Positions 1 through 11,210 of a DNA stretch of 64,000 nt are shown in pieces. The stretch comes from Antedon bifida (taxonomy: Eukaryota > Echinodermata > Crinoidea > Comatulida > Antedonidae): the NCBI GenBank assembly GCA_963402885.1, contig OY727103.1, positions 2,420,501-2,484,500 on the forward strand, written 5' to 3'. A program made the translations under genes and the position numbers. Position 1 is the first letter of the stretch. The number at the start of each line of letters is the position of its first letter. The notes beneath the pieces were generated by a model that saw nothing but the letters and a program-made list of their open reading frames with translations, did no database searches and was not told the origin of the DNA.

Positions 1-222
1 ACTTTTTTAAAGAAAATATATAATGTACAATAGGAATAAAATAGATAGCTTATACGTTCATAACACACACTATATTACAATACTACTATCAGATAAAAAA
101 CCTAAAATATTAATGAGAAATTTCGTTGAGACAGAGAGGTGTTTGCTTATAGTACTTTTTTAAAGAAAATATATAATGTACAAAAGAAATAAAATAGATA
201 GCTTATTATACGTTCATAATTG
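1..222. repeat. Imperfect direct duplication of about 65 bp
   Basis: Two copies of an AT-rich segment of about 65 bp lie at roughly 1-64 and 154-220. They share the same order of blocks (a T run, AAAGAAAATATATAATG, AAATAGATAGC, ACGTTCATAA), with small indels. No coding content is visible. Confidence 0.75.
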
Positions 223-269
223 CTGTACGTTTTGTTTTATCAAACGTAATATTGAGATTACTCCTGCAA

Positions 270-335
270 ATAAATGTTCCCTCGAGTCGGCAAGGGTTCG
301 AGGCCGACTCGCCCCTAGTTCTGGTGGTGGAACAA

Positions 336-367
<32 letters not shown>

Positions 368-480
368 ACAGTGTACACAATTATAACCTGTGTGCACTTT
401 AAAGAACCCAGTTCATTATTTGAGAAGAGTAGGGGGTTACCCCGGTGAACTGGTTCACTAAAAAGCCCCTGTATCAGGGG
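270..480 (+). mobile_element. tRNA-derived SINE, family 1, 5'-truncated copy
   Basis: The left end keeps only the T-arm/B-box-like part of a tRNA head (AGGGTTCGAGGCC). A body containing the block GGACTATAAACCGTAGGT follows. The same body, with a fuller tRNA-like head, occurs on the minus strand at 46.4-46.7 kb, which defines the family. The open frame across it on the minus strand is not a gene. Confidence 0.7.
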
Positions 481-840
481 GATTACCACCTATCTGATAG
501 GACGGTGATTAATTTACTATTGGTAATCCTTGGCTACATTGCCTAAAGACATAAAATAAAAAAAAAAATTAAAAAAATTTGTTAGATCAATGGCAGTTTA
601 CTAATAGAGTTTCTCAACAATTAGTACTGGAGAGTTTACCGTTTCTTTTACTGTCTGACCAAGTGTCGCTATGGTGGAAACAGGGGTTATTAGTTTAATG
701 GGAGTAGAACATATTGGAAGCTATGACCCAAGTGTGAGTGTTCATTCACATTAATTTAAAGTATTCCCCCTCGCATATTTTCTTAGTTTAAATGTGTAGA
801 CAGAATCTCTTTAAGTAATTGGAAATTCTTAGGAAACAAT

Positions 841-3378
841 TTAACCAATTTGTATGGCGTCTTTTAACTTTTCCCAAAACAAAGGAATTTCTTCTTCATT
901 TTCGGGACACTCAAGGTATGTTTTTTCCTTGATAAATTTGTTAATTTGTTGATGTACTTTTACATCTTCCGTTAACAGATCAGGTGGTATTTTTTCTAAA
1001 AGGATCAAGATGGTGACTTGTCTATCTTTATTATAAGATGGTGATAATGCAACATCAAGTTCGTGTCTACACCATTCCCTCTCCAGGTATGCCCTTGATA
1101 TTACGCAAACTGTACGGTAACTTGCTTGCATACTTTCATTTATATTTGTTGTAATGTACTGCCCAGCAATAAAATCTCTTTTATGGATACATAGTTTGAT
1201 TCCTGTTTCTTCATTTTCTACATTTTTTCTCATTAACGTAACCCATTCTTCATTTGCATCACAATAAGAAACAAAAGCATTATATGTGTATGGATTGTTT
1301 TCACTGTCTATTGGCTCATATCCTTTCCTACGTGCTTTTAGAACACAATAATATCTTTTTACACGATACCTCTTTCTGTAACAAACGAAACTAACCACAA
1401 CCAACATTAGAAGTACACTTCCAGAAATAATCCAGATATAGAATGGAATTATATGATCACAATTCAGATCACTTGGGTGAAAGCTTAAGATAGGTTTGTC
1501 ACGATAAGACGGAGGAGAATCGCAAATACAATCATTGATATCAACTATGGAAACATGAGAAGTATTGATCCAATTTCTGAACCATTCTAAATCACATGTA
1601 CAAGCAAAAGGGTTAGTTCCTCCGGCAGCCATTGTTTTCAGATGTGGAATTTTATCAAACATTGATTGGTTAAAAATATTAAACTTATTATTACTAAGAT
1701 CCAGGTGTTCTATACCGGCTGTCGGTTTAAAAAGATTATTTGGCAGTTTCATTAACTTATTATGACTTAGTTTTAAAGACGTTAGGCGTGTCAAACCAAC
1801 AAAAGTGTTTGAATGAATACTACTAATGCCATTACTGGAGAGATCTAACTGTAATAAACTGGATAAGTTATTCAGAAAAAACACTGGATCATCTGTTTTT
1901 AACATAAAGTACAAATTATTATGATTTAAGTAAAGTTTTTGAAGCTTTGTCATCCCAGAAAATACATCAGTATACACATAGTTCATGTTATTATTGCTTA
2001 AGTCTAGAATTTCAACGTTTTTTAAAACTTGAAACGGTGATGGTTTTAAGCGGATAGATCTCAACTGGACTTTATTCAAAATAAGAATTTTTAAATTCAA
2101 AACTTTTGAAAATGCTGTTGATTTGAGGTTGATGTTTGTATTGGCGCCGATATTTAATATTTGTAGTTCATTTAAACCGTCAAATTCATCCCCTGTCAAT
2201 TCCTGGTTTATATGATTTTCGGCTAATTCCAGCTTGGTTAAATTTGTTAGACCTTTAAATGCACCAGGCTCTATCCGTTTAACTCCATTCAGTTTCAAGT
2301 TAATATACGACATATTGCTTTTACTTAGACTAACAAAGAACCCGCTAAAAATCACACTAACATTGTTCTTTTCCATATCTAAGAATTGTAGTGATGTTAG
2401 CGCACTAAATGTTTGATTTTCAATCCTAGTCATGTTGTTATTATACAAGTCTATACGTGTAAGGTTAGCTAGAGAACTGAAACAAGCACTTTCAAATGTT
2501 TTAATCCAATTATTAGACAGGTCTAATGTTGTCAAGTTATGCAAGCCTTTAAACATTAAATCAGTAAGTGTTACCAAACGTAGATGTGTGAGTCTAAGAC
2601 TTTGTAGTTTAACTCCATCTAAAGCCATTGCAAGGTTTTGAATGCTACCTGGGGAAATCCCACCATAAAGTAATTCCCCAGAGACATCTAAGACCTGAAT
2701 GGAATCAAAATGAGAAAATGCTTCTCTCTCTATGTACTCCAATTTATTACCACTAAGTAATAACCTACTTAAATTTGCATTTTTAAAGCAAATAAAATCT
2801 GTATTTGATAAGTTAGTGAACGTATTGTTAACTAGACTTAACACTTTAGTTGTTGGTAAAGCACAGTTGTCGCCAAGATTCAGAGAAGTCAACGAATTTC
2901 CATCAAGTTTCAACTCTTCTAAGCTGATCAAGTCTTGAAAAAGGTTATCAGGAATTTTAATCAATCGTGGATGTATTTGAGAGAAGTCGAGACACCTCAA
3001 GTTGGTGAGGCCTTGGAATATGCCAGGCTCCGGTTTACTCAGCTGGGTCTTCTTTAGGGTCAGAGTGTCTAGTTTAGGCAATTTACTAAACGCACCAGGA
3101 GCTACCTTGGAAATATCGTTGTACGATACATCAATCGTTATCAGATTCGGTAGTCCGTCAAACGAGTCGGCATTTATTTTCAGTATTTGGTTATGCGAAA
3201 GAATTAAATATTTGATCGTTGGTGAAAGGTCCTTCGGTATGTCCTGTAGTAAGTGATGACTGCAGTTGTACACAAAGTCCACTTCCTTACATGGAGTCAG
3301 AGTGGCACTGGACACCTGTACATGCAGAATTATGCAAAACATCCCAAGCAGTGTTCCACCTGTCATTTTCATCATCAT
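841..3378 (-). CDS. Toll-like receptor, single exon, 845 aa
   Basis: Innate immune receptor: the extracellular leucine-rich repeats sense a ligand and the cytoplasmic TIR domain recruits adaptors. An N-terminal hydrophobic stretch acts as signal peptide, followed by a short Cys cap and about 21 leucine-rich repeats with many N-glycosylation sequons. A CxC-type LRR C-terminal cap (NPFACTCDLEW) precedes one membrane helix (about 643-667), a basic stop-transfer stretch and a TIR domain (about 699-845). TIR box 1 is YNAFVSY, box 2 is RDFIAG and box 3 is FW. One C-terminal Cys cap fits the single-cysteine-cluster (vertebrate-like) TLR class. The frame is open from the ATG to TAA without introns, as in many echinoderm TLRs. 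The first of several Met codons was taken as start. In the BB loop Ala replaces the usual Pro. The ligand and the orthologue cannot be named. Confidence 0.96.
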   Translation of the reverse strand: MMMKMTGGTLLGMFCIILHVQVSSATLTPCKEVDFVYNCSHHLLQDIPKDLSPTIKYLILSHNQILKINADSFDGLPNLITIDVSYNDISKVAPGAFSKLPKLDTLTLKKTQLSKPEPGIFQGLTNLRCLDFSQIHPRLIKIPDNLFQDLISLEELKLDGNSLTSLNLGDNCALPTTKVLSLVNNTFTNLSNTDFICFKNANLSRLLLSGNKLEYIEREAFSHFDSIQVLDVSGELLYGGISPGSIQNLAMALDGVKLQSLRLTHLRLVTLTDLMFKGLHNLTTLDLSNNWIKTFESACFSSLANLTRIDLYNNNMTRIENQTFSALTSLQFLDMEKNNVSVIFSGFFVSLSKSNMSYINLKLNGVKRIEPGAFKGLTNLTKLELAENHINQELTGDEFDGLNELQILNIGANTNINLKSTAFSKVLNLKILILNKVQLRSIRLKPSPFQVLKNVEILDLSNNNMNYVYTDVFSGMTKLQKLYLNHNNLYFMLKTDDPVFFLNNLSSLLQLDLSSNGISSIHSNTFVGLTRLTSLKLSHNKLMKLPNNLFKPTAGIEHLDLSNNKFNIFNQSMFDKIPHLKTMAAGGTNPFACTCDLEWFRNWINTSHVSIVDINDCICDSPPSYRDKPILSFHPSDLNCDHIIPFYIWIISGSVLLMLVVVSFVCYRKRYRVKRYYCVLKARRKGYEPIDSENNPYTYNAFVSYCDANEEWVTLMRKNVENEETGIKLCIHKRDFIAGQYITTNINESMQASYRTVCVISRAYLEREWCRHELDVALSPSYNKDRQVTILILLEKIPPDLLTEDVKVHQQINKFIKEKTYLECPENEEEIPLFWEKLKDAIQIG

Positions 3379-4350
3379 GTGGTGTTATAATTTCAAGATA
3401 TAGCTTCTCAGTTCCTTCACAATAGTTCCACTGCTTATTCTGCCATTAATTTCTCTCTAATGTAATAAATTTTTAAAAAAAGAGATTTTGAATATGCATA
3501 TAGATATAGATTGTTATCATACTTTCATAACTTGTGTATGTGCTTGATTTCATTTGTTTAAATCTATAAACTGGAAACTGAAACTAGAAAATAAATAAAC
3601 ATTATAAAATACTAAACCACAAGAAAAAATACTACACGGTATGTTATTATTTAAATAAAACACTTAAGAGGTTATATGGTGAAATCTAAACTATTATGGA
3701 ATGCTAAATGATATATAAATAATTAACATCAAAATTAACCACAATACAATGTTAGATCACCAATTTATAATTTATATATAATAAGCCACATACTTTATAT
3801 AGAATAAGAAATAATTTTTCCTATCACAGTGTACTCATGTGAAATTTCTTGATCAAACAAAACAATCAATTTTCAAAGAACTAACTATAAATATAAAATA
3901 AATTTTAACATACTATATTTGTAACTTTTCGCTTATTCGTGCTATAAAAAATATTAATTTTTTAATTCAATTTTTAAACTGACTGTACTTCAAAGAGATA
4001 TATATATTTATTTTTATTAAACTTAATTGTTCATGTTTTTGGGGGACAATACATCTTTAAAATGTCAATGTGTGTTTATACCATTTGGAAGATAGCCTTC
4101 TATTGTACAATACAGCAGTATTGTTAATATACAATAAAAACGAAAGTGACAGTTAGTAAAACTAAAAATAATATATATTGAATAGAATGACTAAAAATGA
4201 AAGTTCAAAGATTTAAAACAGATAGGTTGTTGAGGAGGAGGAGTGTATCCTAAAGCTATTTTATGTAAATTATAACCATGGACCTACAACAAACTAAAGG
4301 AAGTGAATTGTCAGTGAAAAAGGCCAGAGAACAGGCAAATGACACGTAAT
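3379..4350. other. TLR upstream flank, no gene seen
   Basis: AT-rich sequence on the 5' side of the minus-strand TLR. It should hold the proximal promoter or a 5' UTR intron, but no clear core promoter motif is visible. At about 4031-4060 there is an end, read in reverse, of the TIR family whose terminus is TTAAAGATGTATTGTC. Confidence 0.5.
4031..4060 (-). mobile_element. Terminus of TIR element family 2 (solo end)
   Basis: The reverse complement reads TTAAAGATGTATTGTCCCCC followed by AAAAACATGAA, matching the left ends at 6.56 kb and 50.28 kb. The opposite end was not found, so this is a fragment or a diverged copy. Confidence 0.6.
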
Positions 4351-4489
4351 AAAGCTCTGTCTACACTGTCAAACTAGTGTGACGTGCCCAAATATGGTAG
4401 TGATATGCCCAAATATGGTAGTGATATGACATCATCATGTCCATATATGGGCACGTCACATTTTTTGTCACATAAAGTTTGATAGTGTA
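4351..4489 (+). mobile_element. Foldback MITE family 1, copy 1
   Basis: Starts AAAGCTCTGTCTACACTGTC and ends with the inverted TTTGATAGTGTA. It contains two CCAAATATGG boxes 21 bp apart (4388 and 4409) and one CCATATATGG, all perfect CArG boxes. The outermost right end is lost. Confidence 0.85.
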
Positions 4490-4546
4490 ATCATGGAGAT
4501 TATACCTCCATGGTGTAATCAAATGACCATAATAAATATCTATAAT

Positions 4547-4659
4547 AAAGCTCTGTCAAACTAGTGTGATGTGCTCAAATATTGTAGTGATATGACATCA
4601 TCATGTCCATATATGGGCACATCATATTTTTTTGTCACATAAAAGTTTTGATAGTGTGG
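4547..4659 (+). mobile_element. Foldback MITE family 1, copy 2
   Basis: A shorter, diverged copy 60 bp after copy 1, with a deleted left inverted repeat (AAAGCTCTGTCAAAC). It keeps CCATATATGG; the other box is mutated. Confidence 0.75.
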
Positions 4660-6558
4660 ATATGAGCTAATTAACATTCAAATCCATAACAATTTATTTT
4701 TATGTGTTTTTATTCTAATTTTCCCGGCCTTTTAAAAAACCCCAATATTTAATTCAAATAATTTATACATAGATTATTATATATAAAACAACTATTATTC
4801 TCCTGCTAAATTAAGTTAATATTAATTTAAAAGGGATCATGTCAAATTATTCTACGGCTCAGAATACTGCAGTAACTACATTTTACTGCTGTATTATTTA
4901 GTTTATTTCAATGTAGATTTTTATGAGTCACTTTATTATTCTTATGTTTACCCAAGCTTGTTAAATAATTTCATAAACAGGTTGAAGAGTAAATAAAATG
5001 TAGTTAAAAAACCAGTTATAAGTTAATATATTAATAGGCCTACTTAATTAATATTAACACCAGTTAATAATAATAATAATACCAGAAAAATTAATAAGTT
5101 AATATTATATAAAGATTTTAGTTATTTATTAACCTATTGGATTATTTTATGTTCGTAATCTCAAGCTTTACCTGTGATGTCATCACATATTTTCATGCTT
5201 AGACTTTTGAACCGTACAGTAGTTGTCCCGGGTGGGAAATTTTCTGTTGCATGGTGTGCATAACATTTGCATAAATATAAAGAGTCCAAAATACCATAGC
5301 GACGAAATAATTAATATTTCATTTTATAATTAGTTAGGAATATGGGAAAACATACATACAAAACATCTTGCATTTCAATTCATCACGTGATTTGAGAGCT
5401 CCTTTTGGGCATAAATATTTTGAGAAAAGCATTATATGATTGAAGTATCTTTGATAAATAAATTACTGACTGTATCTATTTTACTTCAATATTATTGAAT
5501 ATAATCAATAATAACATTGATATTGTACGGAATTTAAACCACAGTTTGCGAATTTTGCGACTAATTTTGCTCAAAAAATGAGATGAGAGTTATTATTGTA
5601 CCTCCGTGATGAGAGCTAGCATCACATTCTCGGAGCCCATCGACACCGTGCCGACACACACAGCATGCAGCAATAGGGAGGATCAAACGAACACATCTCA
5701 TCTCAATTCCATCACACATCATCACCGCGTGCAGCATCAGCACAGTCATCGTGTCGGACTAGTTCTAAATCTTACGCGCGAGTCAATATCTAGGCCACCC
5801 ATACTTTATTATATAATGATCTTATTCTTACCCAAAATAAAAATAACTGGATCAGAAACAGGCCTGAGCTAAATCGCCTTCGTTACCGTCGGCATGTATC
5901 GCGCTGTGTCATGCCCCGACCAACCACATTGAACATGAACGACGTTAAAGCGGAAATTCCCCGGGTCACGTGACTTCCGATAAATAGGCCTATAAACACT
6001 TCAAATATCACTCCTGTCAAATTTGTCACTACGAACAATGCAGCAGTACTAGGCCTATAGAATAATGTTAACAATTGTGGACAAAAGCCTTTCGTGTTGA
6101 ATTTCATCTAAACTATTATTTATGCGATTTCTACACGTGCGCGCTGAGCATCTCTTGCTTGCGCGGCCGCTAGATCTATTAATCTACGCGGCCCGGCGGT
6201 GGCTTGTACGATATAATAAGATGATATCAATTAGTGCGTGTGCTCTAGTGGTAAATTTAAGTTATATATATTTTCTTTCCAGAAAGACTATCAGTTAAAA
6301 TATCTGTTTATTGTACTTTTATTTCGTCAACACGTTCAACACCATATCGTAACTTATAAATCATAATATATATAGACGGCGGTCTCAGATTCAGAATAAA
6401 GTTATCAATATTTTGACCGTTTTTCACATTAAAAATGTATAAAACGTACAATTAAATATCACAACATTAAATACCCTCTTCCCTTTTCCGCGCGCGCTCT
6501 GAAGAAACACGGTGAAAGACGCATGAAAGAGGTAGCACAGACTAGAATTACCAAATAT
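4660..6558. other. Intergenic, no gene seen; CpG-richer patch near 5.6-6.2 kb
   Basis: Mostly AT-rich. From about 5600 to 6200 the sequence turns GC- and CpG-richer, with CACGTG, GCGCGC and GCGGCCGC words. Such a patch could be a promoter or unmethylated island, possibly a distal TLR 5' exon, but no exon can be supported. The short open frames here lack splice signals or family resemblance. Confidence 0.35.
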
Positions 6559-6610
6559 TGTCATTAAAGATGTATTGTCCCCCAAAAACATAACAAATGA
6601 AGAATAATAA

Positions 6611-7775
6611 AAAAAACTAGATTTGAACTCGTCACTACGGACGAGTTAGGTTATCCGCAGCGCAAAAGCCACGTGCACGTCATACGTTAGAATATTGCGC
6701 GCAGAAAAACGATTATGCCATTGTAAAAATGTTAGTGCGCTCTCTATTTTGCGTCACGTCAAAGTATATACGGTATACACTATATTCTGTATACGTACTA
6801 CATACAGTGCAGAATAGGTGAAAATAAGGGACCCAAGTTATTGACGCTTTTGGACATGATGACGTCATCACAATTTAAAAAATGGTAGATTATGCGAAAG
6901 ATAATTGATTGGCCTAGACAATATAACAAAATGGGGGGAAATGGAATACGGATAAGTGGAGATGCGCTCTATTAAATGTGATGAGCTATGCGAAAGAGAC
7001 AAAAATCCTATATTTTATATTCGAGTGGCCATACGATGACGTCACAATGTCTGGTTAGCCATATCGATGCATGATTCGATATCTACAACTCATCAACTTC
7101 CAGAATATGCAATTTTAAAAAAGTTCACCACGTAGTTTACAATCTATGACTGTTTTAAAAAAGGCAAAATTTTGACAAATTTTTTAACTTTTTCATTAAA
7201 AACGCGCGCAAATTGTTTAATTCTACGTGCTCGTATGAAGTGATTTTAAGTCGAAATTGATTGAAAATTGGTAAATTTACTAGAAAAGGCTGAAAAAACA
7301 AAAATCAAGCAAAAAAAAGATGTTTTTGCGCTACGTGCGCACGTGCGCGTAAAAATATTGCGCACGCGTGGGAATTTTTGAAATGCTCAAAATGACCTGA
7401 AACGCGTAGAAAGTTGATTAGAAATTGATTTTACGCATTCTGAAATTTTAAACGTGCGTGCGCGCGTAACTTTCTGTGAAACATGCCATTTTTAATCCAT
7501 TGAAAGTTTGCACTTGATATGACTTAAATGTTCACCAAGTGTCATTACAAAATGACTTTTGGTTTTTAGTCTATGTTAAATACGCAAAATTCATAAAATC
7601 GCGCGTAGCTTACGCTGCGCGACTCTAAAGTAAAAAAACGAACTGTCCTGCACTTCTACAGATAGAGGTAAATCTTCTGACAAAGTTATACGATGTATTG
7701 TTGATCAGAATTTGAGATACACGTGACACAAAATTCTGGGAAAGAAAGAAGAATAACATAGAAAAAAAAAAAAAA
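6611..7775 (+). repeat. Long tandem unit 1 (about 1.16 kb)
   Basis: Begins with a hairpin, AACTCGTC (6626-6633) pairing with GACGAGTT (6640-6647), followed by TTATCCGC. It shares with units 2 and 3 the blocks CACGTCATACGTTAG, TGTGATGAGC, GAGACAAAAATCC, GTGGCCATACGATGACG and GCGCGCGTAACTT. It lacks an internal module of about 370 bp present in units 2 and 3. Confidence 0.75.
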
Positions 7776-9307
7776 AAACTAGACATGAAACTCGTCACTA
7801 CGGACGAGTTAGTTATCCGCACGACAAACGCCACGTGCACGTCATACGTTAGAATTTTGCACCCAGAAAAAGAGTATGGCATTATGACCTGATCTGAAGA
7901 ATATGATATGTTGTTAGTGCTGAATTCTGTCAATTTTGTGTCATATAGTATATACAGTATAAACAGTATAATCTGTATACATATTACATACAGTGTAGAA
8001 TAGGTGAAATTACGGGACCCGCCATTTATTCCATTTTTTAACATGGCGACGGTATCAAAATGAAACACTAAAATACCAATTTTGGAAGGATATTATCTCA
8101 GCAACAACATATTAGCGTGTAGAAGAAATTTGGATACGTAAAATATAGATGCGCGCTCTTTTAAATGTGATGAACTATGACGCAAAATATGAAAATACGA
8201 CTTTTTTTATTCAACTGGCCATATGATGACGTCACTACATCTGATTGACAAAATGTTCACATAAGTTCGCATCTACAATCCAATAGCTTCCAGAAAACGT
8301 TTTAATCGTGATTATCACATTTTATTCTTACGAGCTATAACAGATTAAAATTTACTGTAAAGATAAAATTAATGACCCACGTAATTTAAATTTTTAGGCA
8401 TGATGACGTTATAAAAATTAAAATATTTTTAACTCATGCGAAAGATAGTTGATTGACCTAGATAATATTAAAATCTCGGAGAAAATGGAAGACGGATAAG
8501 CGTGATGCGCTCCATTGAATGTGATGAGCAATAACGAAAGAGACAAAAATCCTATTTTTTAAATTTGTGTGGCCATACGATGACGTCACAACATCCGTAA
8601 GGAAAAAATTCTGCATGAATTCATATCTACAACATATCTGCTTACATATTAAGTTAAAAAACTCGGGGGTAACGGTTGATCCTGAGGAGCTATAATAGAT
8701 TCAAAATAGGCATAATTTTGACAATATTTTGTAACTTTTGCAACTAAAACGCATGCAAATGGTCTAAATCAACGTGTACGTATGACGTCATTTTAATTTG
8801 AAATGATGTCAATCTTTTTAAAAATGACTAGGAAAGGCTGGAAAATCACAATTTAATAGAAAAAAACATGATTTTCATGCTGCGTGCGCACTGCACGCGT
8901 AAAATTGTTCGCGCGCGCGGGAAATTTTGACATGCGCAAAATGTCATGAATGGTGTAAAAAGTTGATTAGAAATTAATTTTGCGCATTTTAAAATTTTAA
9001 ATGCGCGTGCGCGCGTAACTTCTTGTAAAACACGCCATTTTTAGTTAACTAAAAGTTTGCCCTTGATATGACTTAAATTTTCATAAAGGGTAAAAAAAAA
9101 ATTACGCTTGGTTTTTAAGCTATGATCAATCATTAAAAATCATAAAATCGCGCGTAAGTCACGTTGCGCAACTCTGACGTCATTCAAAATAGGAGGTGCA
9201 CAACTTCACGTAAATGCCCACATGTTGTCAAAGTTATGAAATATTATGTTTACACATTTTAGAGATACGTGAGCCACAAAAAAACGGGAAAGAAATAAGA
9301 ATAATAC
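7776..9307 (+). repeat. Long tandem unit 2 (about 1.53 kb)
   Basis: Same start hairpin (7789-7796 with 7803-7810) and block order as unit 1. An extra internal module itself looks like a diverged repeat of the block GATGCGCTC...TGGCCATATGATGACGTCAC. The open frame on the minus strand at 7625-8068 crosses this unit and is not a gene. Confidence 0.75.
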
Positions 9308-10845
9308 AGAAAACTAGATTTGAACTCGTCACTTTGACGAGTTCGGGTTATCCGCGCAAATGCAACATGCAGATACTTTAAACTATGAACCTCGACAATT
9401 ACTATGCCATCCTATGACATGAAATAAATATGTTTACAGTGCTGAATTGTACCTATTTTGTAGCATACAGCATATTACAGTATTTACAGAATACACTGTA
9501 TATGTTATACAGTGTAGCATAGACGAAATTACGAGACCCATCTTTTAAATCCAATTATTAACACGATGATGTCATCAAATTGACATATAAACATAACTAT
9601 TTTAGAAGCTGATTATCTAAATAATTACATTAATACAAATTTGAAGAATTTTGGGCACGTAAAAGTGAGATGCGCTCTCGTTTAAACGCAATGAACTTTT
9701 ACCCAAGAGATGAAAATATGACTTTTTGAATTAAACTGGCCATATGATGACGTCACAACATCTAATTGGCAAAATATTCACATGAATTCGTAATTAAAAT
9801 CCAATAGCTTCCAGAAAACGTTTTAATCATGATTATCACTTTTTATTCTGACGAGCTATAACAGATTAAAATTTACTGTAATGATAAAAATAAGTGCCCT
9901 ACGTTATTTACATTTTTAGACATGATGACGTCATAAAAATTAAAATATTTTTAACTCATGCGAAAGATAGTTGATTGACGTAGACAATAATAAAATCTCG
10001 GGGGAAATGGAATACGTATAAGCGAGATGCGCTCTGTTGAATGTGATGAGCAATAACGAAAGAGACAAAAATCCTATATTTTACATGCGTGTGGCCATAC
10101 GATGACGTCATAACATCCGAGAGGTGAAAATTCTGCATGAAATCATTTCTACAATTTATCTTCTTGCATAATAAGTTAAAAAAATTGGGGGTCACCTTCG
10201 ATCCTGAAGAGCTATAATAGATTCAAAATAGGCATTATTTTGACAATATTTTGTAACTTTTTAAACAAAAACGCGCGCAAATGGTCTAAATCAACATGTT
10301 CGTATGACGTCATTTTAATTTGAAATGATGTAAATCTTTTTTAAAATGACTAAGAAAGGCTGTAAAATCATAATTCAAGAAAAAAACACATGATTTTCAT
10401 GCTCCGTGCGCACCTTACGCGTAAATTTTTTCGCGCGCGTGGGAATTTTTGACATGCTCAAAATGTCATGATCAGCGTAGAAAGTTGATTAGAAATTAAT
10501 TTTGCGCATTTTGAAATTTTAAATGCGCGTGCGCGCGTAACTTCTTGTGAAACATGTCATTTTTAATCCATAGAAAGTTTGCCCTTGATATGACTTAAAT
10601 TTTTACCAAGTGTCAATACAAAATGACTTTTGGTTTATAATCTATGACCAATCATTGAAATTCATAAAATTGCGCGTAACTTACGCTGCGCGACTCTAAC
10701 GTCATTAAAAATATGGAGGTGCACAACTTCAGGTAAATGTCCATATAATGACAAAGTTATACAAAAGATATATTCACAAGCAATAGGGGATATGCGACGC
10801 ACAAAAATCCGGGAAAGAAAGAAGAATAACAAAGAAGAAGATGAA
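9308..10845 (+). repeat. Long tandem unit 3 (about 1.53 kb)
   Basis: Start hairpin AACTCGTC (9323-9330) with GACGAGTT (9336-9343); the loop differs from units 1 and 2 while the stem is kept. Unit length equals that of unit 2. It ends with GGGAAAGAAAGAAGAATAAC, as the other units do. Confidence 0.75.
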
Positions 10846-10870
10846 AAAAAAGATATTTACAATCACATGG

Positions 10871-11006
10871 GTTATCCGCAACTAAGTTGCGGATAACCAA
10901 AAAATAATGATCCACTACAATAACAAGGAGTTATCCGCTACTAAGCGGATAACTAAAAAAAAGATCCTGACAATAACAAGGGGTTATCCGCCAAGTGCGG
11001 ATAACC
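10871..11006. repeat. Three consecutive hairpins built on GTTATCCGC
   Basis: Perfect inverted repeats at 10871-10897 (12 bp stem, loop TAA), 10929-10954 (11 bp stem, loop ACTA) and 10982-11006 (10 bp stem, loop CAAGT). All use arms containing TTATCCGC/GCGGATAA, and similar AT-rich linkers separate them. A single TTATCCGC arm also follows the start hairpin of each long unit. Confidence 0.85.
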
Positions 11007-11210
11007 AAAAAATTGGTAGGACATTGTTTTCACTTAAGACAAAATAAACGGTTTTTATTCACACCTATTCATGACTTCCAGTCAATTTGACTATTTTTGC
11101 GTTAATTACAGTTTTATTTATTTTTTTTTATATTTAAGTAATCTTTTTTTTTTCTCGATCCAATTTTTGGTCAAAGTGAATAACTACTATATTAAACAAA
11201 AATTGTAAAA

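Larger units (their letters stand above)
6559..11210 (+). mobile_element. Composite TIR element, family 2, filled with a tandem array
   Basis: The left end (TTAAAGATGTATTGTCCCCC, then AAAAACATAAC) matches the short family-2 element at 50.28 kb. Sequence at about 11020-11200 (TTTTCACTTA, GACAAAATAAA, CGATCCAATTTTTGGT) matches the interior of the copies at 50.3 and 51.9 kb. Between them lie three long repeat units and three hairpins. The right terminal repeat is not recognisable, so the right border is approximate. No transposase frame is seen, so it is non-autonomous. Confidence 0.6.

Noticed and set aside
7625-8068. 147-codon ORF on the minus strand
   Set aside because: It crosses the border of two long repeat units, is low-complexity Phe/Ser-rich, and is not kept in the other units.
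6559-11210. Helitron
   Set aside because: There are hairpins near the end, but also inverted termini (TTAAAGATGTATTGTC) and no CTRR end or TC start, so a TIR element fits better.
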